From NCBI GenBank assembly GCA_013365325.1, contig JABVXV010000038.1:124001-188000 (forward strand): DNA of 64,000 nucleotides. The letters run 5' to 3'. Source of the stretch: Dipetalonema caudispina. Lineage: Eukaryota; Nematoda; Chromadorea; Rhabditida; Onchocercidae. A program made the translations under genes and the position numbers. The notes beneath the pieces were generated by a model, which was not told the origin of the DNA, ran no database searches, and saw only the letters and a list, made by a program, of their open reading frames with translations. Positions 36,317-47,679 of the stretch are shown here, piece after piece (within the stretch, counting starts at the first letter, position 1; every line of letters starts with the position of its first letter).

Positions 36317-39300
36317 ATGCCGGGAGGAAGTAAGAATTTGCGTCCGACGTTACGACGACGTTCAACTACCGCCGCATTGGAAGAACCATCGGAAGATGTT
36401 GATGTAGGAGGTGGAATAGGTGACAACGAAGTTCATGAGATGGTTGATGTTGAAGGTGATGCAGTGCCCAACTTTCCTCAGGAAACGACTCCAACAACGA
36501 GTAAAATTAAACTTTGTAAACGGCAAGTCTTATCTCTTAATTAATATATTTACTGTATCTTGCTTTTTCTTCCAAATTCCAAAAATTATTCATTATGAAA
36601 ATGTTCGAATTTAGAGAGATGAATGAAGACGATGATGAAAATCAGCCAGTAATGAAAATTCGTCGTATAACGACCCCAGCGTATGCTATTCGACGAATTG
36701 ATCGACGTATTTGGCCGAGCGAGGTAGCCCGAAAAAATTATAATTATGGGAAGTCGAATGCGTATAGCGTAAGAAAGGAGCAAGAATTGACACCAAATCC
36801 AAATAATCCTCATTTCTGTTTTACGGGTCATCAGCGTCTATATCCATATCGATTTTATCTCGACCTTATCCGTAAGTTGGGTTAACTGATTGGTTTTATT
36901 CTCCGTGTTTTGGATTTGTGAAGAATAAAAGTGTATGATTGCTTCTTTGTTTTTTTTTTCCAAGTAACCAAGCAACACAAGACTAGTAAATGGGAAATAG
37001 AGCTAGCTTATTTGCAATTATGTACTGTCTTCAGGAAGAGCGAAAAGAGATCCGTCAATCATCAGTTTGGATATGCCAAAATTAAGACCCGTAGGTGGTA
37101 CAATAATTGTCTACGACTGTCACGGGTTAGTACTTTTCTCCATATTAGAGACATTGCACTTAATTCAAGCATTCGTTCAAATTTTTTTTAAAATGGCATC
37201 AAATTATGTCTCATTCGCTTAAAATATGGTTTTAAGATAAGAATATTTCAGGATTGATCAAAATCGCGCTCTTCATAATGATGGCTATCGCTGGGGTCGT
37301 TCCAAAGGTGTGAAATTGATTCAGAGTGTTGGCAATAGACTTGTACGCACATATCATTTTCTGTACGATCCAAATAATCCAGCTGGAGATCCGAGTTTCA
37401 AGTATACTCATTCACTCTAGAACTTATACATTTACTTCTTTATTCACTGTCGTTTCATTTATTTGTCCGCTTGTTTGTTTTCTCCCTTAGTTATTTACTT
37501 GTGCGTTTCTTGATATATGTCTGCTTATTTATTTTCTCCTATTTTAAGACATGTTGATCATGAAAAATTTTATGGAATACTTGCACTTAATTACTTGTAC
37601 TGTAGAAGTGTAAGCTTTATGAAATCCCTCGGTTTTAACGAAATGATATTGACTTTAGGAAGTACCGTTTTTCTTTGAAAGGCGAAAATTATGGCATAAT
37701 GGTCATGCATTATATTGGTGACGAGAAACATGCTGCGGAAGTTTCAGCTAGAGTAAGTATCTCTCTTGAAGTTAAATATACAGTAATTAATAAAAACAGG
37801 CTTTCTGCACATACTTGATGAATACATGACAGTAAAGCAGTACTTTTCTTGAAAATTCTGCGTTCATCTAGAATTGATGATATAGAAATTTCGTTACAAA
37901 TTTTCGGAATCAATTTGGTTGGTTTGATCTGAGTGGACTTTCTTGTTACCATTTTCTCTACATTGCCAGCAAATATATATTTAGCTAAGGTTATCAAGAA
38001 CTTTGATTTTTTTCAGTGCATGCGGAACAACGATCCAATGGCTATGCTAGCATACAGTGAAGCACAACAAGGAGTTGAGGATTTGCATTCGTTACATTTG
38101 TTACCATTACCTGTGTTGAATGAACATTCATCTGAAGAAGAGCGAAGCAAATTTCGTCAAACTTTATTGTCCAATATTCAGGGCCTTCAACGGCAGTTGT
38201 TGGTGCGTGGATTTTTTAATCTTGTAACAGAGTTTACTAATGAGCATTATTATTCCTTCTGAACACTTGTGAATCAAAATTCTTATTGTTTATTTATTGT
38301 TTTTACAATAGTTCTTTTCAGTTTATTCAATATAGATATTAATAATTGGTCTCATATCACCTATATTGCAGTATGAAAATGAGGAAACCTTTGTGGAACG
38401 AGTTGAGTTCGATGATTCTGGTGTAAGTGTAGTTTATTTGTTTTGTTATCCGTTGGTGGAGCAGCTAATTGCTGTGGCAGGTTATTTACAACAAGGCACT
38501 CCGTTCCGTACTGTTCAGCTTCTCTACCATACCGAACCAGTTACTGTCGATTATCACCTCTCCACGCTTGCGTTCATGCATCCATTTTTTGAAGGTTAGG
38601 TTTGTGATATTTGTCATTATTTGTTTGTCTTTAAATAAATAAGTAAACATAAACATATATATATACTATAAATTTGTGAGAAGTTGAATGGATTCTGTTA
38701 TAGGTGACCAAGTATTACCTATTGCTTTCATGGTCAGCTCGACTGCATCAGCAAATCGTTGTGGTGATCATGACAGTTTTTTGTCAACATTGTATGACAG
38801 ATTTAACGAACTTCTTAATGGGCGTTTTGTGATTATCACGGGCCAAAGTCTTTGTTTCACTCCGGATGCTTTTCCGGTTAGTCTCTTTTTTTCTCTGATT
38901 TCGCATAGTTCTGAGTTGTTTCTGAATTTCCTATCATTTACTCTTAACCTCATTTGATAAATCCAGACAGTTTAAAAAGTACTTTTTGTATTTTGATCAA
39001 TGGTAAGATTTCAGGTTGCCGAACACATCCGATGCTGGGATGATTTCAAAAGAGTCAAACTTAGTTATATTGAAACTCTTTTTGGAGGAGCTAGTTTGAA
39101 TGAATATGCCAGTGATATGAATATTTTGATGAGCTGTACCTATGAGAAACTTTTCGATGAGGTAAGCATGCAACAGAGTCAATCTTTAGTTCTTCGGTAA
39201 AAGGCATTAAATTGTTTATTGGTTAAAATGGGTGAAATACCAAAAAGATGGTAGAAAACTTGATTTGATTTAAAAATGTGCACAAATTATTCTACATATG

Positions 39301-40737
39301 TTATAGATGTGGGGAAAAATAAGTGCTTGCAAGCGTTATACAGAGCGGCCGGATGTGTACAGTTATTTTGATAATGTTTGGAATGATTTTAAATTTACGA
39401 GTTCCATTTGGCATTTGAAGAACTGCGGTGTTCCAGATGCTGACAAGGGTATAACTTGGCGGCCGTGTAAAGGTTTAAGTAAGGTAATTGGCAGATTTCA
39501 CTTACATTGAAAAGTGTCTGGACTGTAGCAGAAGCATAAGCTAAAAATCGTGAAGCTTTTCTTTACTTTTTCATTAGTAGCACAAAGATATGAGTTTTTT
39601 TTGTACTTTTGTTATTCATTTTTTTCTTTCCAGCTTGTTTCACAACTGTGCGATAGTAATGCTCTGCTTGATACTATTGTTATATCACTGTTTTTATTGT
39701 CAAATGCATATCGAAGGTTGTTTATTGCTGGGTTACACCAATCAGGTGCATGGCGATTGAAGAAATGTTACAGGGAGCGTTTCCAGCAGAGTCATTTGAA
39801 GGTGTTATACTTGTTGAATTCAGATTTTAATTTCAATACAGATAGAAGGTTCATTGTTTGATTTCAAATGCGAGCAAATTGCGTTGTTATGGTCCACTGC
39901 TTATTGTTTTTCCAACATTTTTGTTATTCACAATTCAAGCCTTCTGTTAAGTTTTTTTTCCTTCTGTTCAGTTACCCAAATTGCCATATGCACCTGCCAT
40001 GGAAAATATTGTGATGACCGCATTCAGCATGTGTCCAAATCGCCCCTACAAACGCTTATCACATGATGGAGTAAATGAGAATTCAACATTGTCGACGTGT
40101 CTTGATAATGAATATCAAAATCACACGAATTCTCTTGCTAACCAAATTGACTTACCTTCTACAAGGTAAGCAGGTTTATTTATTGTTAATGAATTGCTAT
40201 ATTTTAGCCATCTGAGTAATGTCAAAGTAGTGTGAAGGTTTTTAATCTACATGTGATGTGTTTTAAATTTTCCCAAATATAGTGTTATCTCAAATAGATT
40301 TGGACAATTTTTACTAAAACTAATTTTATTTAATACTTTTAGATGCAGTTTAGTTAACTGTGACTTTTTATAATCAGCGCTGTTTTGCAGTTCTTTGTTC
40401 TGGGAAGGACATTCTGGATCAAATTTTGAGTTTATTATCGATGCCGATGATTCTCGCTTGCCATGTTCTAGAAAGTGAGGATTATTTTCTATGTAATAAC
40501 CGGTCTAATTTTTTAAAATGTCAGCTTGAAAACTTTTTTGCAAAGTTCCAACAAGCTTTTTCCAGCGCTTACGTACGTCTCGTTAGTCCAATGACTTTTG
40601 CGGTTCGAGCGAGAGATGGTTCACCGCATGTCGTAGAGGCGACATATCGTGATGATCTCGATTCACTGCAGTGGTACTGCAGCTGTGGTCTAAGGCAGCG
40701 GTGCAGTCATATCGCTAGTGTTATGTTAGTTCTTTAA
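36317..40737 (+). CDS. CG-1-like / MULE-transposase-like / SWIM-domain fusion
   Basis: Exons 36317-36522, 36615-36871, 37035-37125, 37252-37401, 37659-37752, 38017-38202, 38372-38594, 38704-38876, 39015-39161, 39307-39483, 39634-39801, 39972-40165, 40391-40474 and 40566-40737 close to 773 aa. After an acidic, low-complexity N-terminus, residues about 130-260 match the CG-1 DNA-binding pattern of CAMTA factors: RPVGGTIIVYD, HNDGYRWGRSK, then YRF and IMVMHYIGDE. Residues about 330-520 look like a MULE-type transposase core: an Asp in VDYHLSTLAF (D388), VLPIAFMV, then IITGQSL where the second catalytic Asp is expected, then H464-x2-C467. A SWIM finger (C755, C757, C763, H765) ends the protein. 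This suggests a domesticated nuclear DNA-binding protein. Intron 1 uses a GC donor. Splicing at 40728 to the acceptor before 40998 would give another end. Confidence 0.8.
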
Positions 40738-41154
40738 TCCTTATATTGAATCATTAATCTGTTTTAAGAACAGATTGATTTAAGAACAAATTGAAATAAC
40801 TAGTTAAATGCTAGAAATTTGAATGTACTGACATGTGGTTGCCTTGATACAAGTTGTATTAAAAATCAGGGCAGTTTACTGTGACCAAGTAACATTGAGT
40901 TTTTGTACATTAGTTACGATTTATCAAATTATGTATAAGAAATTTCTGTTCTTCAGGGTATAAGTTGTATGTTTAATTTATTTTAATTTCCTTCAGTCAG
41001 AAGATCAACGAATGAAGAACGCACTTGTGATATGTTGAAAAAAAATGCTATGTTTGTCGAAAATATTGTATTTTTGCATGTTGTCATATTGTCATGTTGT
41101 CATGTTTCCAGGTTCGAATTTATTTCATGTTTGAATTCATTTCACTGCTAATGT

Positions 41155-41250
41155 CAAATTTTATTTCAAAACAACGATTTATACCAATACGAAAACAAAA
41201 ATGTTTTTGTTCTCGTACTGATATAAATCTTTATTTTGAAATAAAATTTG
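41155..41250. repeat. Near-perfect inverted repeat (47-bp arms)
   Basis: 41155-41201 and 41204-41250 are reverse complements apart from five positions, with a 2-base centre. Four of the five differences become G-U pairs if the minus strand is transcribed, but C-A oppositions if the plus strand is. It sits about 420 bases past the CG-1/SWIM stop and before AATAAA at 41300. Confidence 0.9.
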
Positions 41251-41299
41251 GGTTGCTTTTAGGAGCCATTGAGCCTGAATAATTTCTCTAACTTTTGCA

Positions 41300-41305
41300 A
41301 ATAAA
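41300..41305 (+). terminator. Poly(A) signal AATAAA
   Basis: First clear hexamer after the CG-1/SWIM gene, 50 bases past the hairpin. If used, the hairpin is in the 3' UTR. Confidence 0.45.
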
Positions 41306-41735
41306 GTGGTTTAACTGTTTTCACTGTGTTTCGAAAATGAGCAAATCCATCGGGTTATTCTAAATCTTATCCTTCACCTAGTAATCGGGTAGGCCAGAAA
41401 TGCATTCCATGAAACAGTATAAAAACCGAGCAGTGATTAGTAGTCAATAATAAATCAATTACTTTAAATGAAGATAATGCAAAGTTTATATTTGAAGTGC
41501 ATCCTGTTGGCTTCAAGTTGCTTGTATACAAGGATGAATTTGAAGAAAAAAAAAGAACGGTACTTCGGTCTGAGTCGTTGTATATATTTTTATAATTCAT
41601 AAAAATTATTAGTTAAATAGGAGCATTTATGCTTGCAAATCCATAGAAATTCTTTCTTTAGTACTGTCACGAAAAATGGTCTCTTTGTGATTAACCGTTT
41701 TATCCATATATTCCAATTATCGTGCAAATTATTGG

Positions 41736-41774
<39 letters not shown>

Positions 41775-43254
41775 GTTGCATTTCATTGGCATTGAAATGA
41801 TACCCATAATTTGTCTTATTGTTCTTTACTATGATCGTTAACATTTCATTAATAAAAAGTGTGGAACTGAAAGGTGGCTAAAGCATAGAAATAATAAAGC
41901 ATTTGATTTTAAATGAATGCTTCTTCAACTCCTGATCTTGATCGAAAAGCTACTGGTAAAGATAGCAAGTGCATTACTAGGGTAAAGAATTCAATTATCA
42001 TCATATTTTTTTCTTTCTTTTTTTTTTTACCGATTCTTAAAATCGTTTCAAAAAGCAAATTGATGTTTGATCTCAAACTACTGTTGACAAACTCAATAAT
42101 TTTTTACCTCCAGGTCAATATGATTCACTTTTTCTTTCATGTAACTGCCCAAAATGTTGAGCAGGAAAAACTCGTTTTTTTCCTCTTTATCAAAAAGTCG
42201 CTTTTCTTTTTCATATTTTTTTGACATGGGGTGAAGAATGATTCTACGTCCTATCTCTTCCTCAAATTCGTTTTCATTTCAGATTTGTTTTTGATATTCC
42301 TATCATTGACTTAGCAATTTTAAGCTGAAATTTGAATATGCCTATAATACGCTTAAAATGAACGATCACAAATAAACTTCAGCAATGTTTCCAAATCTCT
42401 GATGAAGATTCACTTTATTATGTATACGTTATCTTGTTCAACGAAAGAACTTTCGAAAGAATGTTAATGAAATTCTACCCAATACTAAATTTACAATTTT
42501 GCTGAATTTTTTTAATTAAGGCAAGAAATTAAAGGATAATGATACTAATGATTACGTTATTTTTCCTTCTTAATTCATAGAATTAAAGTGAGGAATATGA
42601 GTTAGTGAAAAAAAAAAATAAATAAGAAGATTAAAAAATCGAAGTAAAGTTTAAAATTTTTCTAACGAATTTCCATACAAATTAATTACATGTGGAAAAT
42701 TGTCCAATGTTGTTCAATTGAAATGATAAAATACTCTCACTTCAAATTCTCCTATGTTTCTTTCTAAAAAGTTATATTTTTCTTTCCATCTTATGTAATT
42801 AATAGCATTTTAGTATGGCAAAATAAAACTGTTATATTCTTCCTAAAATTAGAAAAAGTATGCATGTTTAATGTTATACATTCATCTGTGTTAATCTTTT
42901 TAAAATAATAATGTTTGCTTGAAGCAATTATAATTGCAACTTTTCATCAACTTTTTACTATCATAATTTTTTCTTCACCGAACTGAAAAAAAGAAAGTCA
43001 ACCGAAAGTTTGTAAATAATGTTAAATTTCAATAAGATAGGAATATTTCTTTTGAAACTCACAAATTTCCGGATTATTGACAAAACTTGCTCAATCATGT
43101 ATTTGTTGCAATGGTATAATGGAATTTCATCTTTTTGTTTACTACGTATTTATATATAGTTATATATTTCTTGCAAAATATTCCAACCGTGATAATTTTT
43201 TATTATCTAAAAATTTAAAATTATAGATTTTTTTTTAAATTCAAATCCAATAGC

Positions 43255-43503
43255 AATTATTGTTTTAAACAGGAAATAATCTCAGAAGTACCACGTCATC
43301 AAATTTGAATATTCATTCAGTGATTAACATATCTGTTCAAATTTGAAGTCAAAATTCCAGTTTTTCGATTGTCATCAATCATTGAACCTATAAAATGAAC
43401 TATTCCCTGGATAATGGAAATTATTGCTTTAAACAGGAAATAATTTTAGAAATACTACGTCATCAAATTCGAATATACTCATTCAGTGATTAACATATTT
43501 GAT
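43255..43503. repeat. 85-bp direct duplication, 164-bp period
   Basis: 43255-43339 and 43419-43503 both run AATTATTG[TC]TTTAAACAGG through ATTCAGTGATTAACATAT with scattered substitutions and two small indels. The intervening 80 bases are unrelated. Confidence 0.85.
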
Positions 43504-46500
43504 TTATTAATAAAAATATTAGAAAATATAACACAGTTCGCTTTAGGTTGACGACAACTGGAACAGTTAAATTCATCTTCCAGGCCATTCTTTATTTCAG
43601 GATCTATAAAAATTTTCCAAAAAACTTTCAATATTACAACGATTAATTTGTAATTAAGATAGGTTAAGTTGTTTTTGTCAATAACTATAAAATGACTTTT
43701 TTTTTTTCTGATTTATGATCAAAATAAAAAACAAATGTGATCTCCATATTTCATTAGAAACTATACAAAACTCAATATTACTGAATTGAAATGTTTTCCA
43801 ATAATGTTCTGTAACTGTATCACACAGATCTTTTCCAGATTATTTATCAATAAATTATCAGTAGCAGTTATTCGACATATTTAAATGCTTATTATTGTTA
43901 TTATTTATCTAGGAGTTGTGAAATCATGCCAAAAGAAAAAAAAAATCATCACTTTTCATATCTTTATATTTTGCGATAACTTCCATAAAATAAAAATTGA
44001 TTTTAAGTCGAATTGATGGGTTAAAAAACGAAGAGAAATTTGAGTTGTTTCGTATCACTTCGAAAATGCATTTTTAAATCTTGGCAACACCAGAATCAAC
44101 CTTTGTTTCTCTTAGAAAAGTTGGATATATTTAGAAGTTATTGACGATATATTCTGATCTTTTTGCGCTCTGTGGAATTAAGTGTTATAATTACTTCACA
44201 TATCTTCGCAATGACACTAAATCCTCATAATCAGTTCCGAAAATTGCTATTTCGTCAAATTTGAATTTAAAATTTCCCTTTAATATCTTCGGCTGTTTAC
44301 TCAGTATAATACAGGCACTTTATACAACAAATATTGCAGCAGGAATTTCGGAAACTTGAGGAATTTGAATTCCACTAATGAATTTTAATCCAATATTAAC
44401 AATATGTTTGTTAAACTCTATGATAAGATCTCAATTCATAGCAAGTTCAGTCATATTTTGACGATTAAAATCTTCCGATATGAAATGTTAGATTCATTAT
44501 AGATATCGAGTCATTAACAGTTTTGAATTCGCATTTCTTATGATCTGATGCATATTTTAAACATTGAAATTTTACTCACAACTATTTTGGAGAACAAAAA
44601 ATCAAAAGAATGAAATCTGTCGAAGCTTAGAACAAGTTCAAGGAGAAAATCAATGAGAACTTTAATGATGGAAGTTGCAAATATTGGATTTTTATGCTAA
44701 TTGATACGATTGAGGAATCTGATGAGAAGGAAAACGAAAAAACAAACACACTTTTTTGTGATTAGATCTTAAATTTCATATAAATACTAATAGCTTTTTT
44801 TTTTTTGCGCTATCGCCTAATTTGCTGTTACACTTTGTTTTTCTTTAGATATTTTACACTGTTGATAGTCAAACTTTATAATAATTTTCATTCTTTCTAT
44901 TTTCAATAAAAGAAGTAAAAAATATTAGAAACATCGACTTAACAGTAATTGTTATGGGATTAGTTGTTGATAGAATGAAAAAACAAAGCAAACAAGAAAA
45001 ACGTCCAATGGCTAACCTATTTAACTGATACGGCTACAATTCCAGAACTTTAAAATTCAATACATCTCGATTTGATGAGATCTCGAATTGTAGAGTCGTA
45101 ATAAAAAAATTAAAAGTATTTAACAATTGTGAAACTAACAATCACAACATTACAACTAACAAATTTCATTTTCATTTTGACAATTTGATCTTTCATTAAA
45201 ACAATAATGGTTCAAATATAAAAGGGAAATAAGTGAAATTGTGTCAACAAAAGAAGGGTAATGATGCGCAATCGTCGTTTAGTTATGTTTAAAAAGATAA
45301 AAGCAAATAATTCATGTGCAATCAATGAAGTTGTGGCAATTGGAACAAAGGAAGGTGAAATGGTCCTCTTACTTGCAATTTCGAGATTTTTGTTTGGATA
45401 TATCAAATTATTATTTACCAATTTTTTTCTAAATGTTTTTCTTGAAATGCAAAACTTTGTCACTTTTTTTTCGATGGAAAAGATAGATCAAAAAGATTGC
45501 ATCTTTTATTTTGAAAGACAAAGAATGAAGCTCAATTTCAAAATGATATGAATTTTGATTTTTGAAGAAAAAAAAAAAAAAAAAGCAAAAGTGAAATCTA
45601 ATATCCCTCTTTCACAATGAATTGATTTCAATGAAATGATAATGATGCACCTATGTTCATCAATCCAATTGTTTAAAATTCAGAAACTGATCGGAATTCT
45701 ACTATTTAATGCGAGTATCCTAATTTCGCATAGAATATGAGTGGTAACAACATTAAAATTTAAAAAGAAATTCCATTGCATAAGAAGTTTCATCAGATTA
45801 CGAAATTTGTTCAAATTAATAGGTGTCATTTGTAACTGATTAGATCCTAAGGAATTTGCCCATCGTATGAGAATTATTTGCACATTTACATTTTTATATG
45901 GCTTGTATTTTAAATTAAAATTTATTATTTTTAACTTACAATGTGATTGCTTTTAAAAATATGCAAATAATGCTATAGAGTTAAAAAAATAAATCACTGT
46001 TCATATTTATACAAAATACCTATCATTCAAATCCTTTTTTTTTAACCTTTTTATAATTCGTTATGTAATTCTAATTAATATAAATAACGATTACGATTGA
46101 AGACCTATCTTACGTCTAAATTTATTCAACTCAAAGAAATCAAGTTTACCATTGTTTTTTAACATTGATAAATTCAACTGGTTCGCTGGAGGGAAAATTA
46201 ATGCTTAATTTGAACTGTTTATATTTTTTATCTTGTTTTTTTGACGAATTTGAGCAACTTCATATCAAAGTGTGTTTTTTTTTCTTTTTTTTTTTTTTGT
46301 AATTAATTTTCAGTTTATATATAATTAGTTTCCAAATGAATTTATAGCTGAAATACACAAAGGATTTAATTCTTTCTCATCCCGCCGTCCAATCAATTTA
46401 TCATACATATATTCCAGTTTTGGAAACAATCTTATGTAAAAACAACTAGTTGATAAAACAGGCCTTTTGGTCTTTAATATGTATAAATATATATATATAT

Positions 46501-47044
46501 ATATATAATACCTCAGTCGTTGAAGAACGTTGAAACTGGCTTTGAAGTTTATCAGATCAAATTTGACGCTAATGCTTTGTGCGAATGGAAACAAAATGAA
46601 CGAAGAATGCTGATATATTCATAGAGGCTTGGAATTTTTATTATTAACTTTAAATCTTTAATAATATTAAAATTAAACGATAGAAGTTATATAATTTGAA
46701 CATTTAAATTAATTTTTTAATTAGAAATTTGCATCATTTATTATGGATAAAAAGGTAAATTTATAATATTTGGAAAAAATATCGAGAAAATGGAATCAAA
46801 TCATAACGCTATACTATCAATTAATGATAAACAGTTTGATATCAATATTTTCGAGCTTTCACAAATGTGTACAACACACTAACGCCATATCATCACTGTT
46901 TATTCATCATGATTATGATCACAAATATATGAGCAATCTTTTTTAATGTTTACAATCAATGTATATTGAAATTTTTGTTAAGCAATTTTTTTTTTTTTTT
47001 TTTTTTTTTCGGAAACGAAATTTTCGCAATAATTTCTTTGAAGA

Positions 47045-47045
<1 letters not shown>

Positions 47046-47076
<31 letters not shown>

Positions 47077-47077
47077 A
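47046..47077. repeat. (GA)n microsatellite
   Basis: Purine-rich GAGA tract next to a long poly(T) run. Confidence 0.85.
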
Positions 47078-47679
47078 GGAGGGAGGAAGAAAAAGTGAAT
47101 GAGAGAATATAATAAAATATTGAATTGAGAAAGATGAACGAAGAGTCATTGCATTCATGAAGGCTTATCAAACTTGTTTTTCTTCCGTTATATACTGTAC
47201 CTATCTTTCTTCCTGTTTCCATATATGTATTTCATTGTCATTGTTGAAATTTCTACCAGCTGCTATAAACATTACTTTCCTTACACTAAAGTTTATTATA
47301 TTTCATTTCAGTCAATGCTGTTTAAAAAAAAAAAGAATTTTTTTCTTCTTTTTTTTTTTTGAAATCATTCAACAACTAGTTCTATTCTTTTTTTTTTTTT
47401 TTTTTGCATCTGATGAATGGTAAAATGATGACTTCAATTTTTTTCTTTATCCATATTTTCTAACAACTAATCATACAATCCATTTGCTATTGCAAATATT
47501 ATTTATATTAATAGATAATGCATATTTCATTTCTACATATTATTTAATTGCTAAAAATATTGTCGATTCAAAAATTTCTATGAATTATTCATGATTATTT
47601 TATTGTTGCAGGAAAATGATGTATTGAGTTATTATTGAGATTATTCAGCTCAAGAATTGTGTGAAAAATATATGCAAAA

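Larger units (their letters stand above)
40738..47679. other. Gene desert of almost 7 kb
   Basis: No coding chain was found on either strand. It contains the 3' UTR of the CG-1/SWIM gene with a strong hairpin, an 85-bp direct duplication, poly(T) runs, an (AT)n run near 46490-46507 and a GA/CT tract at about 47046-47077. Open frames at 41913, 45261 and 46325 are weak. Confidence 0.6.

Noticed and set aside
36931..37034. Alternative longer third exon of the CG-1/SWIM gene from an acceptor near 36964
   Set aside because: It reads a different frame through 37035-37125 and destroys the conserved PVGGTIIVYD segment; the acceptor at 37034 gives the CG-1-like reading.
40360..40560. Continuous frame through 40391-40565 leading into the SWIM finger
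   Set aside because: The acceptor at 40390 with incoming phase 2 gives a different frame, and a GTGAGG...TTTTTCCAG intron (40475-40565) restores the SWIM frame exactly.
41101..41130. tRNA-like GGTTCGAAT segment
   Set aside because: No acceptor stem or other arms could be paired around it.
41913..42224. Possible two-exon small gene starting MNASSTPDLDRKATGKDSK
   Set aside because: The first 23 codons look plausible and end at a GTAAAG donor, but the following sequence is Phe/Lys low complexity with no recognisable domain.
45212..45551. Overlapping frames on both strands in the desert
   Set aside because: No motif and no supporting splice sites; chance frames in AT-rich DNA.
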